From the NCBI GenBank assembly GCA_026706395.1, contig JAPOYU010000024.1, positions 1-29,078 on the forward strand: 29,078 nucleotides of DNA, read 5' to 3'. A model generated the notes under the pieces. The model did not search any database, was not told the origin of the DNA, and worked only from the letters and a program-made list of their open reading frames with translations. The translations under genes and the position numbers were made by a program. Below, one piece after another: positions 8,304-15,677 of this stretch (position 1 is its first letter; each line of letters opens with the position of its first letter). Source of the DNA: Chloroflexota bacterium (GTDB lineage Bacteria; Chloroflexota; Anaerolineae; Aggregatilineales; Phototrophicaceae).

Positions 8304-10055
8304 ATGACAGAGAATATAAGCGGAGCGCGAAAACGGAAAGCGAAGCGAGCCCGCAAGCGCAATCTGGCCAGGCAGCAGCGGCAGCTTGCTATGATGGAAG
8401 GCAAATTGAATAGCGGCGACAACCACGCCTTCTTTCGCCGGCGCTTCCCCTCCTACGATGAGAGCAAGATAAGTCATCGCGCGCTGGCATGGCTCTTTTC
8501 GAGCCGTTCGCCAGTCGCCAAGCTGACAACCGTCGTCACCGTATCAGTGCTCATATTCTTCATCGGCAGCTACGTGCTTTCCGACCGCATATTCCCCAAT
8601 GTTTACGCTATGGGGCTGCCGGTCGGCGAGTTGACGCCCGCCGCGGCGGAGACAGCAATCCTCAAGCACTGGGATGCCAATCTTTCCGTCGAGATATGGG
8701 TCGATGGCGAGAAGATTGACCGGGTTGGCCCTGATGAATTGGGCCTGACGGTCGACGCGGCAGCGATGGTAATCGGGGCCAAAGCAGTGGGGCTGGCCGG
8801 CATCCCCTTTGGCTACAATGTCGAACCTGTTGTGACAGTATCACACAGTCGCGCGCAGTCTCTGCTTCTCGATTTGACCGAGTCGATTTATGTGCAACAG
8901 TATGAAGCGGGCTACAAGTGGTCGGGCGGTCGTCTAGTAACCGTGCCCGGGCGCCGCGGTCGCCATCTCGACATTAAAGCCAGCCTGGATCGATTGAAGG
9001 CCGATGCGGCGATGGTCGTGTCGGAGGGCCGTTTCGAGCTACAGACGATACCGTTAAACCCAACTGTAGCGGACAGTTCGCCATTTCTGGATGCGGCCTT
9101 GGTCTTTCTCGAAAGCGGGATACGCTTGCGCGCCTACGATCCCTTCAAGAATGACATGATAGCGTACACAATCGACCAGCAATTGGCGGCCGAGTGGCTC
9201 ATAGCAGGCGTGAATGGACTGGCGGTTCGAGCAGAGACCTTCGGCGAATTCATCGCACAGGAAAACGAGAAGCTGGTTCGTGGCGGGCGCTACCTCGATA
9301 AGCTGCTCGCCACCAGTAAGCTGCAAGAAGCGCTGATTCGTGGCGAACCCGATGTCACATTGCGTCTCAATTACCTGCCTGTGGAGTATGAAATCGTACG
9401 AAGGGACACTGGATTTCGTGTTGGACGCAAACGCGGCATCCCGTTCGAGTTGATCCGGGATGCCAATCCGACCGTGAATTGGAATAGTCTGGTTGTGGGC
9501 CAGACGGTACAGATTCCCTCGCGCGATGTCATGATCCCCGCCGATCCAATACCGACCAAACGCATCATTGTCGATCTCGAAGCGCAGTGGCTTGTGGGAT
9601 TCGAGAATGGCGAACTCTTGTTTGATTGGGGCATTTCGTCCGGACGCGAAGAAGCGCCCACTTACCCCGGGATTTTCCAGATTCTGACGCATAATGAGAA
9701 GGCCTTTGGCGGTAGCTATGCCCTCTGCAACGAAGCGCAAACCAACTGCAACCAATGGGAAATGGCCTGGTTCATGGGCATTTATGAAGTCTTGCCCGGT
9801 TTGATGAACGGCTTTCACGGCGCTGTTCTGCTCCCCAACGGAAACTATCTTGGCGGCGGCGGCGTTTACGAACCATCAACCTTCGGCTGCATTATGTCTG
9901 TGGACGGGAGGGCTCGCGAGCTCTATGAATGGGCCGAAAAAGGCACGATGGTTGAAATAATCTCTGATGAATTTGCCCCGGAAAGCGACTTGGCTCGCTA
10001 CGCGAAGGAGTATATTTCCACGATCGACACCAACTTCCGGCCGGTATCTGTGTAA
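8304..10055 (+). CDS. Membrane-anchored LysM / L,D-transpeptidase (YkuD) protein
   Basis: Probable peptidoglycan-remodelling enzyme of 583 residues acting outside the membrane. In order it has a very basic cytoplasmic N-terminus (residues 7-30, alternating Arg/Lys), one transmembrane helix (about 74-93), a long extracytoplasmic region opening with NVYAMGLPVGELTPAAAE as in VanW/peptidoglycan-binding-4 type repeats, a LysM-like segment (362-404, ending GQTVQIP), and a C-terminal YkuD domain. The catalytic Cys529 and the upstream His505-Gly are present. The usual S/T-H-G-C-x-R/N motif reads TFGCIMS, so the motif His is Phe527 and the Arg/Asn is lost. ATG 8304 has AAGGA 10 nt upstream; ATG 8274 would sit almost on the transcription start. 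It is divergent from lon. The fold is certain; transpeptidase activity is likely but should be considered together with the altered motif. Confidence 0.88.
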   Translation: MTENISGARKRKAKRARKRNLARQQRQLAMMEGKLNSGDNHAFFRRRFPSYDESKISHRALAWLFSSRSPVAKLTTVVTVSVLIFFIGSYVLSDRIFPNVYAMGLPVGELTPAAAETAILKHWDANLSVEIWVDGEKIDRVGPDELGLTVDAAAMVIGAKAVGLAGIPFGYNVEPVVTVSHSRAQSLLLDLTESIYVQQYEAGYKWSGGRLVTVPGRRGRHLDIKASLDRLKADAAMVVSEGRFELQTIPLNPTVADSSPFLDAALVFLESGIRLRAYDPFKNDMIAYTIDQQLAAEWLIAGVNGLAVRAETFGEFIAQENEKLVRGGRYLDKLLATSKLQEALIRGEPDVTLRLNYLPVEYEIVRRDTGFRVGRKRGIPFELIRDANPTVNWNSLVVGQTVQIPSRDVMIPADPIPTKRIIVDLEAQWLVGFENGELLFDWGISSGREEAPTYPGIFQILTHNEKAFGGSYALCNEAQTNCNQWEMAWFMGIYEVLPGLMNGFHGAVLLPNGNYLGGGGVYEPSTFGCIMSVDGRARELYEWAEKGTMVEIISDEFAPESDLARYAKEYISTIDTNFRPVSV

Positions 10056-10209
10056 GTTGCGGTTTCTCATTACAAGATACTAGGGTTGCCTCGCGTTAAG
10101 AACACGCGCCTTGACGGGCCCCATTTATTCGACGTGGATCAAGCGATTTCTCGTGAATCCGCCGCGAGAGGCGCACGAAAGTGGGCATTTTGTTTTGGCC
10201 TGCCTAAAG

Positions 10210-10215
10210 TAAAAT
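10210..10215 (+). promoter_or_regulatory. Candidate -10 for the S9 peptidase gene
   Basis: TAAAAT, 36 nt before ATG 10252, without a well-spaced -35. The 196-bp gap (10056-10251) also holds small GC-rich hairpins (for example CGCGT/ACGCG near 10091-10107), followed farther on by a T-rich run (10187-10197). This might be a weak terminator of the preceding gene. Confidence 0.3.
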
Positions 10216-10251
10216 CAGTAGTTGTTCGAAATCTGAAGCAGGTCAAGTGGC

Positions 10252-12129
10252 ATGAGCAAACCCTACGGCACTTGGAAGAGCCCAATAGATGGCGCATCAA
10301 TCGCCAGCGGAGTGACGTTGCGGGATGTTCAATGGAACAGCGCCGGCGATACTCTCGTCTGGTGGGAGAGCCGCGGCAAGACCGGCGTGCTTATGGCGGA
10401 AACTGGGGACGAAGCGCCGCGGGATCTCACAGATCGGCGCCTGAACGTGGCAGGACGGGTGGGCTATGGCGGCGGGGGCTTCACGCTTGGCGATGGGAAA
10501 GCCTTCTTCGCGGCCAACGGCAGGCTGTACAGTCAGTCCCTCGCCGGGGCTGAACCTCAGCCGATCACGCCTGCATTCGGCAGCTACGCGTCGCCAGCGG
10601 TTTCGCCCGACGGCAGGTGGGTCGCTTTTGTTCACAGTTATGAGCATGTCGATGGGATAGCGCTTGTCGATGCGGATGGGGCGGAGTTTCCGCGGAAGCT
10701 CGCCTATGGCACGGACTTTGTCATGCAGCCGGTTTGGCATCCTTCAGGTGAAACCATCGCATATTTAGCGTGGAATCATCCGCAGATGCCATGGAACGGC
10801 AGCGAGTTGCGCTTGCTAATGCTGAAGAATGGCGGCTCCGGCCTGCCTTATGCCGACAGCATCGTGACGCTAAGCGGCGACCAGGATACGGCAGTGTTTC
10901 AACCGGAATTCTCCCCCGATGGTCGTTATCTCTCCTACGTGAGCGATGCCACCGGCTGGGGGCAACTCTACGTCTATGACCTTGAAGAGTCCGAACATCG
11001 TCAACTGACCGTGAATGAAGCGGAGCACGGCGCGCCGGCCTGGGTACAAGGCTTGCGCACTTATGGCTGGAGCGGCGACGGACGCTCAATTTTCTATCTC
11101 GAAAACTCGCGCGGCTTCATAAGTCTGCGACGCCACAGCCTGGATTCAGCGGAAGACGTGAAGATCGCCGGGCTGGAAGACTACGCGCATCTTCAGCAAA
11201 TTGCGGTCTCACCGAAAAGCGACTCAATCGCCCTCATCGCCTCGTCTTCGTTGATACCGCCGCGAGTGATTACGCTCGACCGCGCGGAGAAAGTCACTGT
11301 TCACCGGCGGCGCGGCGCGGAGAATCAGCAAGCCGATCAGTTGTCTGTTGCCGAGGCGATGTCCTGGCCATGTGAAGACGGGGATCTTGCTCATGGCCTG
11401 TTTTACCCGCCGATTGCGCAAGACGAGACGCCGGCGGGCCAGCCGCCGCTCATAGTAAATGTCCATGGCGGACCTACATCGCAGCGCTTTGCCGAGTTCG
11501 CCAGCGAAGTGCAGTTCTTCACCACTCGGGGATACGCCGTATTGCAAGTCAACCATCGCGGCAGCACCGGTTATGGCAAAGCATATATGGACATGCACCG
11601 TGGCAATTGGGGCCTGTATGATGTGAGCGACTCCATTGCCGGTGTGGATTCCCTGGCGAGCGAAGGGCTGATCGATGCCGGAAAAGTGGTAATCATGGGC
11701 GGCAGCGCCGGCGGCTTTACTGTGCTTCAATCACTTGTCGATCATCCGGGTTTCTATCGCGCTGGCATCTGTTCTTATGGCGTTTCCAATCAATTCGGCT
11801 TGCTTATGGATACTCACAAGTTTGAAGAGCGCTATACATATTGGCTGCTTGGAGAACTTCCGGAAGCGGCGGAGCTTTATCGCGCGCGCTCGCCACTCTT
11901 CCATGCGGACAAGATCGTCGATCCCATTATCGTTTTCCAGGGCACAGACGACGAGGTCGTGCCACAGAACCAGTCCGATAGCATCGTCGCCTCGCTAAAA
12001 CGCCGCGGCATCCCCCATGAGTATCATCTCTTCGAAGGCGAGGGGCACGGCTGGCGTCGTCCTGAAACTATCGAGACTTATTACGAGAAAATCGACCGCT
12101 TTTTGCTTCAACATGTGATATATGCTTAG
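10252..12129 (+). CDS. S9 family prolyl oligopeptidase / acylaminoacyl-peptidase
   Basis: Serine peptidase that cleaves short peptides or removes N-terminal residues; no signal peptide, so cytoplasmic. The 625 residues comprise an N-terminal beta-propeller (about 1-360), with WD40-like turns such as SPDGRWVAFV and SPDGRYLSYVS, and a C-terminal alpha/beta-hydrolase domain. The oxyanion strand is VNVHGGPTS, the nucleophile is Ser485 in GGSAGGF, the acid lies in GTDDEVVP (Asp566/567), and the base is His599 in GEGHGWR. All catalytic elements are intact and the length is typical. GAAGCAGGT lies upstream of ATG. The start, a cytoplasmic SKPYGTWKSPI, is typical of the acyl-peptide hydrolase subgroup. 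The substrate is not determined. Confidence 0.93.
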   Translation: MSKPYGTWKSPIDGASIASGVTLRDVQWNSAGDTLVWWESRGKTGVLMAETGDEAPRDLTDRRLNVAGRVGYGGGGFTLGDGKAFFAANGRLYSQSLAGAEPQPITPAFGSYASPAVSPDGRWVAFVHSYEHVDGIALVDADGAEFPRKLAYGTDFVMQPVWHPSGETIAYLAWNHPQMPWNGSELRLLMLKNGGSGLPYADSIVTLSGDQDTAVFQPEFSPDGRYLSYVSDATGWGQLYVYDLEESEHRQLTVNEAEHGAPAWVQGLRTYGWSGDGRSIFYLENSRGFISLRRHSLDSAEDVKIAGLEDYAHLQQIAVSPKSDSIALIASSSLIPPRVITLDRAEKVTVHRRRGAENQQADQLSVAEAMSWPCEDGDLAHGLFYPPIAQDETPAGQPPLIVNVHGGPTSQRFAEFASEVQFFTTRGYAVLQVNHRGSTGYGKAYMDMHRGNWGLYDVSDSIAGVDSLASEGLIDAGKVVIMGGSAGGFTVLQSLVDHPGFYRAGICSYGVSNQFGLLMDTHKFEERYTYWLLGELPEAAELYRARSPLFHADKIVDPIIVFQGTDDEVVPQNQSDSIVASLKRRGIPHEYHLFEGEGHGWRRPETIETYYEKIDRFLLQHVIYA

Positions 12130-12142
12130 ATTCGCACATCGG

Positions 12143-12157
12143 GTCTTGTCACAAGAC
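12143..12157. promoter_or_regulatory. Perfect dyad upstream of the CaCA antiporter gene
   Basis: GTCTTGT-C-ACAAGAC is perfectly symmetric around one base. It overlaps a possible -35 (TTGTCA, 12146-12151) placed 18 bp from a weak -10-like TATCGC (12170-12175). It could be a repressor site for the antiporter or a short hairpin after the peptidase gene; no T-tract follows. Confidence 0.35.
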
Positions 12158-12207
12158 ACCTGGCGCAGGTATCGCAGTGTCGCTCGGCAATCTAGGGATT
12201 CTGGCTA

Positions 12208-13167
12208 GTGCTAGCCCAAGTCATTCTGCTTATCTTTGGACTCGTGGCTCTTTTCTATGGCGGCAATTGGCTTGTGCGCGGCGCCTCCAACATGGCGCTT
12301 TCTTTCGGTGTCTCTGTCCTCATCATCGCGCTGACATTTGTCGCTCTGGGGACCTCTATGCCGGAGTTGCTCATTAGCGTACAAGCAGCCCTCAGCGGAA
12401 AAAGCGATCTGGCGATTGGCAATGTCATAGGCTCCAACATCGCCAACATCGGGCTAATCTTGGGCGCTACCGGTCTAATCACACCTCTAGGTGTCAAGGC
12501 GATATTGCTGCGCCGCGAGATTCCCATCATGATTTTGATCTCGGTCGGCGTATATGCTCTGACGCTCGACGGGCAAATAGGACGGGCGGATGGGCTGATG
12601 CTGCTCATCGCCTTTGTTGCATTCAATGTCGCTTTCTATTTCTTGGCGAAACGGGAATCGGATACTCGAGATCGCTTGCTTTCCGACCTTGATGATGAGG
12701 GGGCAGAAGGGCTAAGGCGCAGCCGGGAGATAGCGTATTTGGTCGCCGGGATCGCCGCGCTCGCGCTGGGCGCCCGCTTGATGGTCGACAGCGCGGTGGT
12801 CCTTGCCCGGGCGGCTGGCATCAGCGAGCTGGTAATCGCGATAACATTGGTGGCTTTCGGCACATCGCTGCCCGAACTGGCGGCGTCCATTTCCGCCGCC
12901 TGGCACAAGGAGGCTGACCTAGCGATCGGCAATGTCGTTGGCTCGAATATCGCGAACCTGTTGCTCGTCCTCGGGGCAACCGCATTTTTGCAGCCGATCC
13001 CCGTTGCTCGGGCCGAGGTTCAATTCGAGTTCATCGTCATGATCGCCTTTGCCGCGCTGCTGATTCCATTCATGAGCCGGCAACGTTTGGGGCGGAAGCG
13101 TTCGGCGCTTTTCCTCCTCGCATACTGCGCGTTCGTCGTCTATAGCATTTTCAGCGGCGGCACATAA
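12208..13167 (+). CDS. Calcium/sodium antiporter, CaCA family (YrbG-like)
   Basis: Inner-membrane cation exchanger of 319 residues with about ten hydrophobic helices in two inverted halves. Both alpha repeats are intact: GTSMPELLISV followed by AIGNVIGSNIANI (about residues 48-82), and GTSLPELAASIS followed by AIGNVVGSNIANL (about 218-255). These Pro-Glu and Gly-Ser-Asn residues line the ion site in the family. A polar loop (SDTRDRLLSDLDDEGAEG) joins the halves. The start is GTG 12208; I see no better in-frame ATG and no strong Shine-Dalgarno. The gene follows the S9 peptidase by 78 bp, with a dyad in between that may give it separate control. The physiological ion is unproven; Na+/Ca2+ is the family default. 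Confidence 0.93.
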   Translation: MLAQVILLIFGLVALFYGGNWLVRGASNMALSFGVSVLIIALTFVALGTSMPELLISVQAALSGKSDLAIGNVIGSNIANIGLILGATGLITPLGVKAILLRREIPIMILISVGVYALTLDGQIGRADGLMLLIAFVAFNVAFYFLAKRESDTRDRLLSDLDDEGAEGLRRSREIAYLVAGIAALALGARLMVDSAVVLARAAGISELVIAITLVAFGTSLPELAASISAAWHKEADLAIGNVVGSNIANLLLVLGATAFLQPIPVARAEVQFEFIVMIAFAALLIPFMSRQRLGRKRSALFLLAYCAFVVYSIFSGGT

Positions 13168-13183
13168 CCTATTGCGCATCTGC

Positions 13184-13189
13184 TACAAT
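13184..13189 (+). promoter_or_regulatory. Extended -10 promoter of the metallo-hydrolase at 13259
   Basis: TACAAT preceded by TG-C (TGCTACAAT, 13181-13189) is an extended -10. It predicts a leader of about 60 nt that contains the hairpin at 13200-13229. Confidence 0.5.
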
Positions 13190-13199
13190 GAAGTCGCAT

Positions 13200-13229
13200 G
13201 CTTGCGCGCCATGTGATGCGCCAGCAAGC
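13200..13229 (+). promoter_or_regulatory. Hairpin in the 5' leader of the metallo-hydrolase gene
   Basis: GCTTGC-GCGC pairs with GCGC-CA-GCAAGC, giving a ten-base-pair stem with a two-base CA bulge and an eight-base loop. It sits between the promoter at 13184 and ATG 13259, so it would be transcribed at or near the RNA 5' end, where it could stabilise the message or act as a regulator site. Confidence 0.45.
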
Positions 13230-13258
13230 GAATTCCGCGTACTTGAAAGACTGAAACC

Positions 13259-14284
13259 ATGAATCACCTTCCACCAGTAGAACGCTTTAGCAGCAGCGGC
13301 GGCGTCGATATTTACCGTTTGCCGCTTGTGCTTTTCCCCAATAACTTCACCGGCCACGCATTTGTTTTGGAGGGCGCCGGACCGCTTACTCTGGTCGATA
13401 CCGGCTCCGGCATTGGGCGCAGCAATGACGACCTGACGGAGGGCTTCAGGCAGATCGGTGAGCGCTACGGCAGGCCTCTCGTTTTGCAAGACATCGAACG
13501 TATCATAATCACGCACGGACATATCGACCACTTCGGCGGTCTGGCATTTGTCAAGACACAGACCGACGCAGCGGTCGGTATTCATGAGCTGGATCGGACT
13601 GTGCTGACCAATTACGAAGAGCGTGTGATCGTAGCGACCAAGGCCTTGGGCATATATTTTGATCGCGCGGGCATTCCGTCGGCACAGCGTGACATGCTCT
13701 TCTCCATGTATGGTTTCGCCAAGCAGCATGTCTCGTCAATCGATGTCGATTTCAGCATCGCCGACGAACAGACTATCGATGGCATGGAATTCATCCACAC
13801 GCCGGGACATTGTCCGGGCCAAGTCTGCATTCGGCTCGGCGACATATTGCTCAGCGCCGACCATGTGCTTTCTCGCACAACGCCGCACCAGTCGCCGGAG
13901 AGCATCACGCACTACATGGGCTTGGATCATTATGCTGATTCTCTGCGCAAGCTGTTGCGCTTCGAGGGCATCCGTCTCGCCTTGGGGGGCCACGAGGAGG
14001 CGATTCATGATCTTTATGGGCGCATCCACGCTATCCGCGCCAGCCACAATCGCAAACTCGACCGCATTCGCAAGATCATGCGCGACAACGAGTCGCCCAT
14101 GACCGTCAGCCAGATTTCGCAGCAGATGTACCCGGAGGTCGAGGGCTACCATATCTTGCTGGCGATTGAGGAAGCGGGCGCGCATGTCGAGTACCTGTAT
14201 CAGCATGGACACCTGGCGATCGCAAATCTGAAGGAGTTTGAGGCGGAGCCGAATCCGGCGATTCTTTACCAACTGAATGAGTGA
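13259..14284 (+). CDS. Metallo-beta-lactamase fold hydrolase with C-terminal winged helix
   Basis: Probable zinc hydrolase of 341 residues, cytoplasmic. The motif THGHIDH lies at residues 85-91 (His86, His88, Asp90, His91). It is followed by the His of HTPGHCPGQ, the bridging Asp of LLSADHV and the His of LGGHEE, so the binuclear site is complete. After the catalytic domain, residues from about 265 (SHNRKLDRIRKIM onward) form a helical, winged-helix-like tail of the kind seen in LACTB2-type members of the superfamily. Substrates in that group include thioesters, lactones and RNA. The leader carries an extended -10 and a strong hairpin. The Shine-Dalgarno is poor (TTGAAAG). It is not closely related to the other metallo-hydrolase at 1889, which lacks the tail. 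Confidence 0.9.
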   Translation: MNHLPPVERFSSSGGVDIYRLPLVLFPNNFTGHAFVLEGAGPLTLVDTGSGIGRSNDDLTEGFRQIGERYGRPLVLQDIERIIITHGHIDHFGGLAFVKTQTDAAVGIHELDRTVLTNYEERVIVATKALGIYFDRAGIPSAQRDMLFSMYGFAKQHVSSIDVDFSIADEQTIDGMEFIHTPGHCPGQVCIRLGDILLSADHVLSRTTPHQSPESITHYMGLDHYADSLRKLLRFEGIRLALGGHEEAIHDLYGRIHAIRASHNRKLDRIRKIMRDNESPMTVSQISQQMYPEVEGYHILLAIEEAGAHVEYLYQHGHLAIANLKEFEAEPNPAILYQLNE

Positions 14285-14308
14285 GCGGCCGCTGCCTTGC
14301 AGTTGCAA

Positions 14309-14338
14309 TTGCGCGCACCGGTCACTACCGAGTAAACT
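14309..14338 (+). promoter_or_regulatory. Candidate promoter of the RDD gene
   Basis: TTGCGC (14309-14314), an 18-bp spacer and TAAACT (14333-14338). The start codon is 65 nt downstream, behind a strong Shine-Dalgarno AAGGAG (14387-14392). Confidence 0.4.
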
Positions 14339-14403
14339 TAAGGCGTGGCGAAGAGATTCGGCAGTAGCTATATCCCAAGTTTAATCAAGGAGAACAACAG
14401 TTC

Positions 14404-14871
14404 ATGTATGAGAAAACGAAGATGGGTGGCGCTCAAGCCGGCGAAGCAATCGAATTGGCAAGTATATCCTCGCGCTTTGTGGCGCTTTTCATTGATGGGA
14501 TAATACAGGGCATCGTTGCGGTTCTAGCGCTAGTGCTCATTGGGCTGGTCTGGGGAGACTCAGCCGAATTCTTGATGCAGTTCCTCGCTTTGGCGCTGCC
14601 TATCGGCTACAACTGGTATTTCTGGACGCGCCGCGACGGGCAGACGCCAGGCAAGTCAGCGCTTGGGATACGCGTGGTCAAGGTAGATGGTTCGCCGATC
14701 AGTGATGTTGACGCGGTCATTCGGGCCATCGGCTACCATATCAGTTCGCTGATCTGTGCTCTCGGGTATATCTGGGCAATTTTCGACAAGAACAATCAGT
14801 CATGGCACGACAAGCTTGCCAGCACCTATGTCGTGCGCAAAGACGGAGAACGCCATACCGTCCAAATGTGA
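14404..14871 (+). CDS. RDD family membrane protein
   Basis: Small membrane protein of 155 residues with the RDD-domain layout: a conserved Arg and Asp in helix 1 (SRFVALFIDGI), a second helix, the GQTPGKSALGIRVVKVDG loop, a hydrophobic stretch (about 105-125), then the NQSWHDKLASTYVV C-terminal motif. This loop and the WHDK motif are characteristic of the family. The molecular role of RDD proteins is mostly unknown; some have been linked to ion or compatible-solute transport. AAGGAG lies 11 nt before ATG, the clearest Shine-Dalgarno in the window. The 231-bp gap that follows (14872-15102) contains no gene I can support. Confidence 0.92.
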   Translation: MYEKTKMGGAQAGEAIELASISSRFVALFIDGIIQGIVAVLALVLIGLVWGDSAEFLMQFLALALPIGYNWYFWTRRDGQTPGKSALGIRVVKVDGSPISDVDAVIRAIGYHISSLICALGYIWAIFDKNNQSWHDKLASTYVVRKDGERHTVQM

Positions 14872-15102
14872 AGGGTTCCCAGCCTCTCAATCGACGTCGC
14901 GGATTCTCATCTGCATAGTCGCCACGTCCTGCGGCGCTTCATATATGTATGGTCTCTTTTTGATCGGCCCTCCTGATGGAGCTTTCATGCGCTTTGCATT
15001 CTCCTGGCGCCGGAGATTCGCTTGATCAGTGGACTTTGAAGCGATACTTGCCGTTTGCGGTGAGAGTTTATTGGCGAAGCACATGTTTGATTGCTAATTG
15101 AG

Positions 15103-15621
15103 ATGAACAAACTCGCTCAGCGTTTGGGCCTTACTCGATATCGAGCTGACGAGCGCTATCGTGCCGGCCTCGCCGCCTTTGTCTCTCGCGATCTGGAATC
15201 GGCGATCCGTGAGCTTCAGATGGCGGCGGAACTCTTGCCAAGTCATGCCGAGTATCATGCCGCCTTGGGTTTTGTCTTGCTGGACGGTAAGCGGCAAAGG
15301 GAGGCCCGCGAGTCATTTAAGCAAGCTCTCACCCTGAATCGCTATGAGATGCTGGCGAATTATGGACGGGGCATTATCGCGTATCGCGGCAAGAGCTGGC
15401 TTGAAGCCTTGAATTTTTTCAGCGCCGCTTACGCAGCCCAGCCGGAACGCGCCGAGACGGAATACTATCTCGGCATGATCAATCATCGCCTTGGGCGCAA
15501 TAAAGAAGCCGTGAAGTGGATGGAGGCCGCCGCCGCAGCGTTCGCCAAGACCGGTGACCGGCGCGAATCACACTGTACGGCCTGGTTGCGCGAGTTTCAT
15601 AAGCTGCTGCCGGGGGCATAA
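15103..15621 (+). CDS. TPR-repeat protein
   Basis: A 172-residue soluble protein built of tetratricopeptide-type helical pairs, a fold for protein-protein contacts. Repeats are visible at about 18-48 (ERYRAGLAAFVSRDLESA), 51-82 (AEYHAALGFVLLDGKRQREA), 85-117 and 119-150 (AETEYYLGMINHRLGRNKEA), each with the usual small residues at A, G and A positions. There is no signal peptide and no fused catalytic domain. ATG 15103 is used; an in-frame TTG at 15091 would add four residues, and neither has a good Shine-Dalgarno. The GH13 gene begins 56 bp downstream and may be co-transcribed, but no functional link is evident. Confidence 0.85.
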   Translation: MNKLAQRLGLTRYRADERYRAGLAAFVSRDLESAIRELQMAAELLPSHAEYHAALGFVLLDGKRQREARESFKQALTLNRYEMLANYGRGIIAYRGKSWLEALNFFSAAYAAQPERAETEYYLGMINHRLGRNKEAVKWMEAAAAAFAKTGDRRESHCTAWLREFHKLLPGA

Positions 15622-15638
15622 TTGGGTTCAGCAGGAAA

Positions 15639-15671
15639 ACCTGATACCTCAGGTGGCTCATTCCGGATGAG
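15639..15671 (+). promoter_or_regulatory. Two adjacent hairpins at the GH13 translation start
   Basis: ACCTGA-TACC-TCAGGT (15639-15654) is a perfect six-pair, four-loop hairpin. CTCAT-TCCGG-ATGAG (15657-15671) is a five-pair hairpin. The second covers GGATGAG, the only Shine-Dalgarno-like sequence before the GTG/ATG at 15675/15678, so folding could limit initiation. The first could alternatively be the end of the TPR transcript, although no T-tract follows. Confidence 0.4.
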
Positions 15672-15677
15672 ATCGTG

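Noticed and set aside
9054..9818. 254-codon open frame antisense to the L,D-transpeptidase
   Set aside because: Shadow of a strongly supported gene with no domain of its own.
14887..15084. Short minus-strand ORF in the RDD/TPR gap
   Set aside because: No homologue, no convincing promoter, Shine-Dalgarno-like AGGAG too far from the ATG; kept out of the annotation although a small protein cannot be excluded.
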